Below are positions 51,046 to 57,590 of a DNA stretch of 64,000 nucleotides, piece after piece. Numbering within the stretch: the first letter of the stretch is position 1; each line of letters begins with the position of its first letter. The position numbers were made by a program, and so were the translations under genes. Origin of the DNA: a virus; IMG/VR virus record IMGVR_UViG_3300028025_002046, positions 1 to 64,000 of that record. One strand, 5' to 3'. The notes below the pieces were generated by a model. That model searched no databases. It had not been told where the DNA came from and worked only from the letters and a program-made list of their open reading frames with translations.

Positions 51046-52062
51046 ATGGCTCACGAACTAGAACAAGGCGAGAATGGCGAAGTTGCTTTTGCTTCGCTAC
51101 GCCAACCTGCTTGGCACAATCTAGGCACTGTCTTTGAAGAGCAGGTCAATACAGCAGAGATGCTGAAACTTGCTCACCTTGATAATTGGAATGTTCGTCT
51201 TGAAGATGTAACCATTCCAGAAAACTTTGAGAGCGACAAAAACTATTCGTTCGTTACTCGCACTAACCCTTTTGATAACACCAAGAATGATGTTCTCGGC
51301 GTTGTCGGTGAGCGTTATGTTCCCCTACAAAACGAAGACCTATTTTCGTTTGGCGACAACCTGCTAGACGGCGGTGGTCGTTGGGAAACCGCTGGCTCAA
51401 TCAAGGGTGGTCGTCAGGTGTTCGGCTCTATCGCTTTGGCTGATAGCATTACCCTAGACCCTAATGGTCGTGCTGATAAGATTGATAACTATCTTCTAAT
51501 CAACACTTCTCACGACGGAAGCATTGCTATTCAGGCAAGTATCACGCCTGTTCGTGTTGTATGTGCTAACACTCTCAACCTTGCTCTATCTTCATTCAAG
51601 GGCAAGAAAGCAGCGAAGCAGACTTTCAAAATCCGCCACACTTCAACTGCCGAAGGTAAAATCGCAGTTGCTCGTGAAGCACTAGGTCTTGCCAAGACTT
51701 ACCTAGACGAGTTTTCTCTTATGGCTAACGCTATGATTGAAAAGGAAATCACTAAGGCTGACTTTGATAAGATTGTCGCTCTTGCTTACCCTGCTCCTGA
51801 AAAAGACGCTAAGGGTTCATTCAAGAAATACGACAGCAAGATTGACCTGCTAAACGACATTTATGTTGGGCAATTCAATGACACCATTTCTGGAACTGCT
51901 TGGGGAGCATACAACGCTCTAACCGAACGCCTAGACTGGTATCGCTCTGCTCGTGGTGGAAGCAACGAGAGTATCTACGCTTCTGCTTCTGGCTTTGACC
52001 CTGTAATCAACGCAGAGAAGAACCGCTTGATGAAGATTGTTCAACAGGTTGTAATGGCGTAA
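51046..52062 (+). CDS. DUF932 (phage/plasmid-like) protein (338 aa)
   Basis: Full-length member of the DUF932 / TIGR03299 family: FASLRQPAWHNLGTVFEE near the N-terminus, VVGERYVPLQNEDLFSFGDN, GGRQVFGSIALAD, ITPVRVVCANTLNLALS and an ending with DWYRSARGG. These proteins are common on phages and plasmids and are suspected to take part in DNA metabolism or defence evasion; no activity is established to my knowledge. It is the largest gene of the accessory block. Confidence 0.9.
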   Translation: MAHELEQGENGEVAFASLRQPAWHNLGTVFEEQVNTAEMLKLAHLDNWNVRLEDVTIPENFESDKNYSFVTRTNPFDNTKNDVLGVVGERYVPLQNEDLFSFGDNLLDGGGRWETAGSIKGGRQVFGSIALADSITLDPNGRADKIDNYLLINTSHDGSIAIQASITPVRVVCANTLNLALSSFKGKKAAKQTFKIRHTSTAEGKIAVAREALGLAKTYLDEFSLMANAMIEKEITKADFDKIVALAYPAPEKDAKGSFKKYDSKIDLLNDIYVGQFNDTISGTAWGAYNALTERLDWYRSARGGSNESIYASASGFDPVINAEKNRLMKIVQQVVMA

Positions 52063-52156
52063 GCCATTCTCCCTTGCTCCTGGCAGTAAAATGTCAGGGG
52101 TATAGGGGGTACCCAGCTATCGATCTTATTTACGACACACCTTACGATATCCCTAT

Positions 52157-52180
52157 AATGTCATACCCTACCCTTATAAT
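52157..52180 (+). promoter_or_regulatory. Class II promoter 26
   Basis: AATGTCATACCC, TATAAT; predicted start ATAACCCG. Confidence 0.8.
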
Positions 52181-52209
52181 AGATACATAACCCGAAGAAA
52201 GGAAAAGCA

Positions 52210-52395
52210 ATGCCTAAATACCAAATAGAAATGATGATTGAATTCTCTGGTGAGATTGAAGCAGACAACGAAGAACACGCAGAACAACTTGCTTGGACGA
52301 GTTGGGGAGATACAATGGATAGCCCTATCGTTTATGACGGTGTTTATTCAATTGAAGTAGAAGCAGTAGACGAAGAAGAAGACGAGGAAGACTAA
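52210..52395 (+). CDS. EEHAE-family small protein (61 aa)
   Basis: MPKYQIEMMIEFSGEIEADN, then EEHAEQLAWTSWGD and an acidic tail EAVDEEEDEED. The strand-ADN-EEHAE-helix plan recurs at 52740 and 54559, suggesting gene duplication. Coupled to the next gene by TAATG. Confidence 0.7.
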   Translation: MPKYQIEMMIEFSGEIEADNEEHAEQLAWTSWGDTMDSPIVYDGVYSIEVEAVDEEEDEED

Positions 52396-52640
52396 TGGGA
52401 GCAAGAATAAATCCAGACGACATTCAGTTTCGTAAAGACGCTGACTACTATATGGACCCTATCGGTCTAGCAGTCATCCTTATTGAAGAGATGATTGACT
52501 GGGGTATTGAACGAGACCGAATGATTGTTGAGAAACTACCAGAAGAACACATTTGGTATTTTGATGGTCTACTCCGTCGAACAGAAACTATCCTAGACAG
52601 ACTAGGTGTAGAGAACATTCCAGTAGTAGGTGATTGCTAA
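52395..52640 (+). CDS. Unknown small protein (81 aa)
   Basis: MGARINPDDIQFRKDADYYM, then VILIEEMIDWGIERDRMIVE and IWYFDGLLRRTETILDRLG. Mostly helical. TAATG couplings at both ends. Confidence 0.7.
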   Translation: MGARINPDDIQFRKDADYYMDPIGLAVILIEEMIDWGIERDRMIVEKLPEEHIWYFDGLLRRTETILDRLGVENIPVVGDC

Positions 52641-52726
52641 TGAGTGATTGTATTGAGAATGATAACGGACGTTGTATGTTCTGTGGTGCTATAATGTCTG
52701 ACCCTACCGCTATAATTGAAGCCTAA
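52640..52726 (+). CDS. Micro-protein overlapping a promoter (28 aa)
   Basis: MSDCIENDNGRCMFCGAIMS, then DPTAIIEA. CxxxxxxxCxxC could hold zinc. The last 11 codons are the class II promoter of the next gene read in frame. Supported by the TAATG junction. Confidence 0.5.
   Translation: MSDCIENDNGRCMFCGAIMSDPTAIIEA
52693..52716 (+). promoter_or_regulatory. Class II promoter 27
   Basis: AATGTCTGACCC, TATAAT; lies inside the 28-aa reading frame. Confidence 0.8.
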
Positions 52727-52739
52727 CCAAAGGAGAACA

Positions 52740-52913
52740 ATGTCTAAAACCTATCAAGTAGAATACAATGCTGTCTATTGGGTAACTGCCAATAGCGAAG
52801 AAGAAGCAATTGAGTTGGCTATTGAAGAACACGAACAAATGCCTAATGGCGATTGGGAAGCAATGATAGACCCTTATGACAGCGACAACTTCAACACACT
52901 AGGAGAGAAATGA
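52740..52913 (+). CDS. EEEA-family small protein (57 aa)
   Basis: MSKTYQVEYNAVYWVTANSE, then EEAIELAIEEHEQMPNGDW. Paralogous plan to 52210 and 54559. AAAGGAGAAC before the ATG. ATGA overlap with the next gene. Confidence 0.7.
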   Translation: MSKTYQVEYNAVYWVTANSEEEAIELAIEEHEQMPNGDWEAMIDPYDSDNFNTLGEK

Positions 52914-53065
52914 CACAACTAGAAAGCCTACTAGAAGAAAAGGCAGAACTGCTTCAAGACTTTGAAGATGTAAAGAATATGCTAAGTGATTCAGGACACG
53001 ACCTATTCCTAAACAGGATAGATATGCTTGACAGTATGATTGAGATTGAGTTGAACAATGCCTAA
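52910..53065 (+). CDS. Helical acidic protein (51 aa)
   Basis: MTQLESLLEEKAELLQDFED, then VKNMLSDSGHDLFLNRIDML. Coiled coil. Its end overlaps the next gene by 8 nt. Confidence 0.65.
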   Translation: MTQLESLLEEKAELLQDFEDVKNMLSDSGHDLFLNRIDMLDSMIEIELNNA

Positions 53066-53228
53066 TTACATTATTGTTGCTACTAGAAAACAAGAGTTTG
53101 AGATTGATGCTGTTGATTTTCCAGATGAACAGGCTGCCCTTGCTTCTTTGGATAATTGGATTGCTGATGACTTTGAAGCATTTGCTATTCAGGCAACTTG
53201 GGATTTTGAGGTGTTAGCAAATGACTAG
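53058..53228 (+). CDS. Small protein of the DEQAA type (56 aa)
   Basis: MPNYIIVATRKQEFEIDAVD, then FPDEQAALASLDNWIADDFE. Beta-beta-helix plan like other short genes here. Overlaps the next gene by 8 nt. Confidence 0.65.
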   Translation: MPNYIIVATRKQEFEIDAVDFPDEQAALASLDNWIADDFEAFAIQATWDFEVLAND

Positions 53229-53319
53229 ACCTGCTTGTGCTTGGTGTGGTATGGATGAAATGGATGAGTATGCCTCATTCAACGGTAAAGATATTTGTAT
53301 AGATTGTGCAGGAGAATAA
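53221..53319 (+). CDS. Zinc-ribbon micro-protein (32 aa)
   Basis: MTRPACAWCGMDEMDEYASF, then NGKDICIDCAGE: CAWC...CIDC, a minimal ribbon. Coupled by TAATG. Confidence 0.65.
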   Translation: MTRPACAWCGMDEMDEYASFNGKDICIDCAGE

Positions 53320-53459
53320 TGAGTTATAGCACTTGTAGAGAATGTCTTGAAGACTACCTAGATGAAGACCTAAATGATTTTATGGTTTGTTATGTATGTG
53401 ACCACGAATGTGACGAAACCTGTAATAATCCCTGTAATGTAAAGGAAGCAAATGAGTAA
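53319..53459 (+). CDS. Cysteine-rich small protein (46 aa)
   Basis: MSYSTCRECLEDYLDEDLND, then FMVCYVCDHECDETCNNPCN: eight cysteines in CxxC/CxxxC pairs, probably two zinc sites. Overlaps the following gene by 8 nt. Confidence 0.65.
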   Translation: MSYSTCRECLEDYLDEDLNDFMVCYVCDHECDETCNNPCNVKEANE

Positions 53460-53643
53460 AAAGATAAACATCAAATTTGAATTGAACTATGATTTGGAAG
53501 ACCTACGCTTTATGGTGGGGGAAGACTTTCCAGAAGAACAATTTCGTGAACGAGTAATTGAATATGCTTTCCACGACCTACACGAAATGTTGCGTAGCGA
53601 TAGCGTAGATGCTTGGGCAGATGTGGAAGAAATCAATGAGTAA
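53452..53643 (+). CDS. Small acidic protein (63 aa)
   Basis: MSKKINIKFELNYDLEDLRF, then FPEEQFRERVIEYAFHDLHE. Beta-alpha, acidic end. Overlaps both neighbours by 8 nt. Confidence 0.7.
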   Translation: MSKKINIKFELNYDLEDLRFMVGEDFPEEQFRERVIEYAFHDLHEMLRSDSVDAWADVEEINE

Positions 53644-53833
53644 CGCTATGGGAGAAATCACAGTAGGCGAAGCGTATGAAGAAGGTTTCTATGATGCTAG
53701 GGCAAGTGTATTAGAACTAATAGATGAGTGGTATACGGAGTATAAATCAAGTTTAGACTTGCTACCCTTGCCAGTTGCGATTGGCTTTTTGAAACAGGCT
53801 ATCTTAGATGCCGATGTTTTAGATATGGAGTAA
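53636..53833 (+). CDS. Helical protein (65 aa)
   Basis: MSNAMGEITVGEAYEEGFYD, then ARASVLELIDEWYTEYKSSL. The GEAYEEGFxDARASVLELI helix occurs in many phage small proteins. The start is chosen at the 8-nt overlap rather than a longer frame inside the previous gene. Confidence 0.65.
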   Translation: MSNAMGEITVGEAYEEGFYDARASVLELIDEWYTEYKSSLDLLPLPVAIGFLKQAILDADVLDME

Positions 53834-53836
53834 CAT

Positions 53837-53852
53837 CCACCCGAAAGGGTGG
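53837..53852 (+). terminator. GNRA hairpin (CCACCC-GAAA-GGGTGG)
   Basis: Perfect 6-bp stem with GAAA loop, then GTACCCCC; ends the long coupled run. A TTACGA box (53893) and TTTTCCC follow. Confidence 0.6.
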
Positions 53853-53949
53853 GTACCCCCAGTTAACATAATATAGTTAAACTAAATAATTAATTACGAA
53901 AGCGGATTAAGATCCCCGAAATCTTTTCCCAGAAATTTAGCTTTTGCTA

Positions 53950-53978
53950 TTGACAAATGAGGCGTTATGCCTTATACT
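53950..53978 (+). promoter_or_regulatory. Sigma-A promoter
   Basis: TTGACA, 17 nt, TATACT. Confidence 0.85.
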
Positions 53979-54006
53979 TGTAATACAACCCAAAAGAAAG
54001 AGAACA

Positions 54007-54519
54007 ATGCATACCCTACAATACATTGCAATTCAATCAGAAGATAAAGAGAGTGCAGCCAACACAGTAAAGAACCTACTAGAAGAAGAACTAAATCCTG
54101 GTTCGTCTTGGTATGACTGGTTCGTTGTAGGTGGAGGTCGCTTTGCTCCTAATCCAGAAGACCAGTATGATGACACCCATGAGACTGTTATCTCCTATGC
54201 AGATACCCCTGACATTTTTGATGAGAAAGTTGGAGACTGTATGAAATCCAAAGGTCGTGAGTATCAGGAACTCTATACAGATTACAAACTAAATAAAGAA
54301 GAAATAGAGAAGACCTTTGAGGCTTGGAATGGCAACATGGAATTCTCTATGGCTCTCTATCCACTACGGAAGATGTTGGACATTGTTCAAGGACATTGGG
54401 ATTACACATCTCGTGTATACGACATTACCAATTGGTCTACCAATACCCACCACATGAACAGAAGTCTAGCAGACGGAAACAAAAATTGGTTCCTTGTGCC
54501 TGTTGACTTTCACTTCTAA
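54007..54519 (+). CDS. Conserved phage protein of unknown function (170 aa)
   Basis: Start ATG follows AAAGAGAAC; a longer frame passes through the promoter. Features: MHTLQYIAIQSEDKESAANT, WYDWFVVGGGRFAPNP, LYPLRKMLDIVQGHWD, WFLVPVDFHF. The WxDWFxxGGGR motif recurs in small phage proteins. A ferredoxin-like fold is possible. Confidence 0.7.
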   Translation: MHTLQYIAIQSEDKESAANTVKNLLEEELNPGSSWYDWFVVGGGRFAPNPEDQYDDTHETVISYADTPDIFDEKVGDCMKSKGREYQELYTDYKLNKEEIEKTFEAWNGNMEFSMALYPLRKMLDIVQGHWDYTSRVYDITNWSTNTHHMNRSLADGNKNWFLVPVDFHF

Positions 54520-54531
54520 ACCTGCTATACT
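54503..54531 (+). promoter_or_regulatory. Sigma-A promoter overlapping a gene end
   Basis: TTGACT, 17 nt, TATACT; the -35 lies in the last codons of the previous gene. Confidence 0.65.
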
Positions 54532-54558
54532 TATACTCCCACAAACAAAGGAAACGAA

Positions 54559-54759
54559 ATGGCTACATTTGAAGTCACTGTGACTTATCACTTCGACACA
54601 ACTTACGAAGTCGAAGCAGACAACTATGAACACGCAGAATACAAAGCCCTAGAAGAAGCAACCGAATGGAAGCCTTACTCATCTGAAAAGGGATACACCG
54701 AAGACTGGTATCAGGTAGAAGTTGAGCCAGCCCTGATTAGCGGAGAGATTGAAGACTAA
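54559..54759 (+). CDS. EHAE-family small protein (66 aa)
   Basis: MATFEVTVTYHFDTTYEVEA, then DNYEHAEYKALEEATEWKPY. Closest relative within the window is 52210. AAAGGAAAC before the ATG. Coupled to the next gene. Confidence 0.7.
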   Translation: MATFEVTVTYHFDTTYEVEADNYEHAEYKALEEATEWKPYSSEKGYTEDWYQVEVEPALISGEIED

Positions 54760-55184
54760 TGATATTAGTAGACAATTGGGTAGACACCTACAAGCCAATC
54801 AAGAATGAGAATAACGACTGGGGTGGAACCTACTCTGCCTTTGAAACCTATGGAACAGAACTAGACTTCGTATGGTCTAAGCCTAACAATCTTGTTTGGA
54901 CTGAGATTGACGGTGACGAGGGTAGTTACATTATCGCTGGCAAGCACATTGTAAATCGCCTACAATACTTTGTATGCGAAGTGCCTTGGGAAGATGAGAA
55001 CCTTATGGTCGCTATCTCTGTTGAGCAAGAGTGTGAACTCTGTGGCGGAACAGGCGAGCAACCACTTGGAGAAGATGAAGTAGAAGACTGCGACACCTGT
55101 GGTGGTCGTGGCTACTGGCAGGTCTATCCAGACACTATGGAAGAACTAGAAGCACTAATCGGGAAAGAGAGAGCAAATGGCTAA
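54759..55184 (+). CDS. Protein with DnaJ-type zinc cluster (141 aa)
   Basis: Residues ~95-125 contain CELCGGTGEQPLGEDEVEDC, then DTCGGRGYW: two CxxCxGxG motifs as in the DnaJ zinc finger. The N-terminal ~90 residues are a beta domain (FVWSKPNNLVWTEIDGDEGS). No J-domain is present. It could bind metal or unfolded protein; function unknown. Confidence 0.7.
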   Translation: MILVDNWVDTYKPIKNENNDWGGTYSAFETYGTELDFVWSKPNNLVWTEIDGDEGSYIIAGKHIVNRLQYFVCEVPWEDENLMVAISVEQECELCGGTGEQPLGEDEVEDCDTCGGRGYWQVYPDTMEELEALIGKERANG

Positions 55185-55368
55185 ATACGTCAAGCACCTA
55201 AGCAACGAAGAACTAATGGCAAGAATAGCAGATGACCTAGTTAGTATGCATAATGATACTGGTATTCATCTTGGATACTGGGAGACGGCTATGGAACTTG
55301 TAGAACGTTTTTACCACGTAAATGTTGAAGTAATCGTAGGAGAGAAGAAGAACTATGAAAGCGTTTGA
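55177..55368 (+). CDS. Small helical protein (63 aa)
   Basis: MAKYVKHLSNEELMARIADD, then LGYWETAMELVERFYHVNVE. Overlaps its neighbours by 8 and 14 nt. Confidence 0.65.
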   Translation: MAKYVKHLSNEELMARIADDLVSMHNDTGIHLGYWETAMELVERFYHVNVEVIVGEKKNYESV

Positions 55369-55549
55369 GAACCTTGCCTTTGACAGGGAGAACTTTGAGA
55401 GTTGGGTAGATGAAAGTCTACAGACCAGGCTTACTGATGAGCAGTGGGAGCGTGTCAAGGATGAACTTGACGGACGTGTAGAGAACTACTTGGACCAGAT
55501 GATTTACGACGTTGTGCTAGAGTTTAGGGAGGGAGCCTTCGATGAATAA
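55355..55549 (+). CDS. Small acidic helical protein (64 aa)
   Basis: MKAFENLAFDRENFESWVDE, then TDEQWERVKDELDGRVENYL. The LTDEQWxxVKxELDGR helix is common in actinophage small genes. Confidence 0.65.
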   Translation: MKAFENLAFDRENFESWVDESLQTRLTDEQWERVKDELDGRVENYLDQMIYDVVLEFREGAFDE

Positions 55550-55868
55550 GGACTGGGACCTAAACATCTTCTTCAAAGAAGTATGGGATGAGAACGTAGA
55601 AGAGTATGTGCTTGAAGATGTGTTGACTATCAATCCTGTAGTCTACATGTATGACAGTAATGGTTCTAATAATCATTATTCAGATATCATCTGGACCACT
55701 ACCTTTGCAGAAGCACGTTACCTACGGAGCCAGTATCCAGAGAAAGAATACGGCTACGACTGGACTGACACCATTAGCAACTTCATAGAGATTGCACCAC
55801 CTAGGCTGAAGTCTCTAGCCATGGCATTACCCAGTGCCTACGATTACAAGATAGACTTGGTGGGTTGA
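55542..55868 (+). CDS. Unknown protein (108 aa)
   Basis: MNKDWDLNIFFKEVWDENVE, then IIWTTTFAEARYLRSQYPEK. Aromatic and acidic, no motif recognised. Overlaps the upstream gene by 8 nt. Confidence 0.65.
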   Translation: MNKDWDLNIFFKEVWDENVEEYVLEDVLTINPVVYMYDSNGSNNHYSDIIWTTTFAEARYLRSQYPEKEYGYDWTDTISNFIEIAPPRLKSLAMALPSAYDYKIDLVG

Positions 55869-55879
55869 GACTACTCCTC

Positions 55880-55967
55880 ATCAGGATACGCTAAGGGGTT
55901 GGCGTATTCGGTGGTAGGTTGAGAGACGTTATTTCCTTTCACTCTTGACCTACCACCACAATTTTGG
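55880..55967 (+). promoter_or_regulatory. Two inverted repeats over a promoter
   Basis: ATACGC/GCGTAT (10-nt gap) at 55887-55908 and GGTGGTAGGT/ACCTACCACC at 55910-55958. The second right arm covers the -35 and spacer of the next promoter, so it may be an operator or a terminator stem. Confidence 0.45.
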
Positions 55968-55973
55968 TATAAT
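55945..55973 (+). promoter_or_regulatory. Sigma-A promoter
   Basis: TTGACC, 17 nt, TATAAT. Confidence 0.8.
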
Positions 55974-56001
55974 AGAAGTTACAACTAAATACGGAGAACA
56001 A

Positions 56002-56196
56002 ATGACAAACGACGAAAACAAAGTAGCAGACAAGATTGGAAAACTTGTATCAGACCTAACATTAGACATTGAGCAGGTAGGACTTTACATTGGACGACAA
56101 CCGAATGTAATTCTAAATAGATTAGAAATCATTACCGAGACAGCACGAGAAGAAAAGGAAGACCTACATTTGACCATTGACAATGATTGGCGGTAG
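56002..56196 (+). CDS. Small acidic helical protein (64 aa)
   Basis: MTNDENKVADKIGKLVSDLT, then EQVGLYIGRQPNVILNRLEI. Start chosen by ACGGAGAAC; a longer frame would begin in the operator region. Unknown. Confidence 0.65.
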   Translation: MTNDENKVADKIGKLVSDLTLDIEQVGLYIGRQPNVILNRLEIITETAREEKEDLHLTIDNDWR

Positions 56197-56205
56197 GTGT
56201 ATAAT
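56177..56205 (+). promoter_or_regulatory. Sigma-A promoter (leaderless)
   Basis: TTGACA, 17 nt, TATAAT, 6 nt, ATG. The -35 lies within the end of the previous gene. Confidence 0.85.
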
Positions 56206-56211
56206 AGAACT

Positions 56212-56502
56212 ATGAACGAAACCACTATAGATAACAAATGTAACATCCTAGCAGAACTATGGATGGACTACCGAGATGATGTAAACTTTGATGACTTCAT
56301 CAACTACGCTGACTTAGGTTTGCCATTGGCATACGCTATCAGTAATGAGATAGTCAAACTTACTCCACAGGCAGAGAAGTTTATCACGGAGGCTTTTGAT
56401 TTGCTAGTAGCAAGTATGGGTCTAGAAGATACAGGCTTTGAAACTCTGGATGACATTTTCATGGAAGGCGATTTAGAAGCTTTCGAAGATCCAGAAGAGT
56501 AA
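56212..56502 (+). CDS. Acidic helical protein (96 aa)
   Basis: MNETTIDNKCNILAELWMDY, then AISNEIVKLTPQAEKFITEA. Ends in a LDDIFMEGDLEAFEDPEE motif shared with the gene at 50148. Last rightward gene before the junction. Confidence 0.7.
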   Translation: MNETTIDNKCNILAELWMDYRDDVNFDDFINYADLGLPLAYAISNEIVKLTPQAEKFITEAFDLLVASMGLEDTGFETLDDIFMEGDLEAFEDPEE

Positions 56503-56510
56503 CCAGTGGA

Positions 56511-56538
56511 TCCCCTGCAAAGGGGAGACCTGGGGTAC
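56511..56538 (+). terminator. GC hairpin at the end of the rightward block
   Basis: TCCCC-TGCAAA-GGGGA followed by CCTGGGGTACC. No U-run. Confidence 0.55.
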
Positions 56539-57057
56539 CACATCTTATTCAATTTGTCAATAGCCAATTTATCCAATATAAAAAAGTATTACGATAGCTT
56601 CAAATTTTCCCCATATTCTTTATATATATCACTATCAAAATAGATTACGATAGATCATATATTTTCCCATATTCATGTATCAGCCTATATAGTGTATATA
56701 CCTATAGGGATATTACGATAACCTTTAGCTACCCCCGAAGGGCTGGCAGAGCCAGGGTATTACGAATGATAAGCAAAATCCCCTATATAAGATACAACAC
56801 CATATCGTTTGATATTGATTGATTATCTTTATTTATTTAAAAAAACATTACGATATTCGTTTATTTTTCCCCAAAATTGATATATTATTGAGAATAATTA
56901 TCATTAAGAATATACTTGACAAATGTGGATATATGTGCTAGGGGATAGGGGGCTATGGGAAAATGATTACGAGGCTTAAGATACATGAGCTCTATTACAC
57001 ATATATATTTCCCAAATCCATCTTATTGAGAATGAGTATCAACAACAGTAAGATCTT
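56539..57057. other. Non-coding AT-rich junction with TTACGA boxes and Fur-like palindromes
   Basis: No supported gene in about 0.5 kb. TTACGA occurs at 56589, 56645, 56713, 56760, 56848 and 56967, most followed 12-25 nt later by TTCCCC, TTTCCC or CCCC. Fur-type 7-1-7 palindromes TGAGAATAATTATCA (56889) and TGAGAATGAGTATCA (57027) lie at its right side. It separates rightward from leftward genes, so it may hold a control region or origin. Confidence 0.6.
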
Positions 57058-57078
57058 TGTGGATAACTCTGTGGATAA
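57058..57078 (-). promoter_or_regulatory. Pair of DnaA boxes, 12-bp spacing
   Basis: TGTGGATAA at 57058 and 57070, the same orientation and spacing as at 38110, at the other end of the accessory block. Confidence 0.55.
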
Positions 57079-57119
57079 AACCTATCCAAAATAGCCTTTA
57101 AAGGGGGTATAGAGAGACT

Positions 57120-57272
57120 TTAATCTGTCTCTGAATGTTCTGGGGTATCGAATATTTGCTGTATCAGATAGGCTTGCAAAAGATCTTTTCCTAATACATC
57201 CCTATACTCTCCAGCTACATTTATTAGATATGTGGCATCAGGGAATATGATGTATTTGCTTTTATTAGCCAT
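57120..57272 (-). CDS. Unknown small protein (50 aa)
   Basis: MANKSKYIIFPDATYLINVA, then YRDVLGKDLLQAYLIQQIFD. AAGGAGAAACAC before the ATG. No family recognised. Last leftward gene before the junction. Confidence 0.65.
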   Translation of the reverse strand: MANKSKYIIFPDATYLINVAGEYRDVLGKDLLQAYLIQQIFDTPEHSETD

Positions 57273-57309
57273 GTGTTTCTCCTTATAGGTTTATTATGTT
57301 ATATAGGTA

Positions 57310-57399
57310 TTACGAAGCTTCTTCGTTGTTCCCCGAAATTTCTAGATCCAAGATCTCTTCCATAGCAGTCTCTAAAGACTTAGGAATAATCTCACTCAT
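57310..57399 (-). CDS. Acidic micro-protein (29 aa)
   Basis: MSEIIPKSLETAMEEILDLE, then ISGNNEEAS. ATGA overlap with the upstream gene supports translation. Its 3' end contains a TTACGA...TTCCCC pair. Confidence 0.55.
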   Translation of the reverse strand: MSEIIPKSLETAMEEILDLEISGNNEEAS

Positions 57400-57590
57400 A
57401 GCACGTTCACATCATTGACTAGGAAGATAATCTCTTCGGCTGTATCTTTGTCTAGCATAGTGTTAGCTATACGAGCAAAACGTTCTCTCTCCTGTTTACG
57501 AACGTTGTCTGCAAACTCTTTAACTGCATCAACATCTTCTTTAGTGGTGCTATTGTCTAGCACTAACATTCCGTGTTCAAAAACAATCAT
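57396..57590 (-). CDS. Small helical protein (64 aa)
   Basis: MIVFEHGMLVLDNSTTKEDV, then VRKQERERFARIANTMLDKD. The RKQERERF(A/I)xI helix is a frequent element of actinophage small proteins. Coupled by TAATG/ATGA junctions. Confidence 0.7.
   Translation of the reverse strand: MIVFEHGMLVLDNSTTKEDVDAVKEFADNVRKQERERFARIANTMLDKDTAEEIIFLVNDVNVL

Noticed and set aside
52089-52110. A further AATGTC (AATGTCAGGGGTATAGGG)
   Set aside because: No -10-like hexamer at the fixed distance, so it is not counted among the class II promoters.
56916-56944. TTGACA in the junction as a sigma-A promoter
   Set aside because: The expected -10 position reads TAGGGG, which is not a usable -10.
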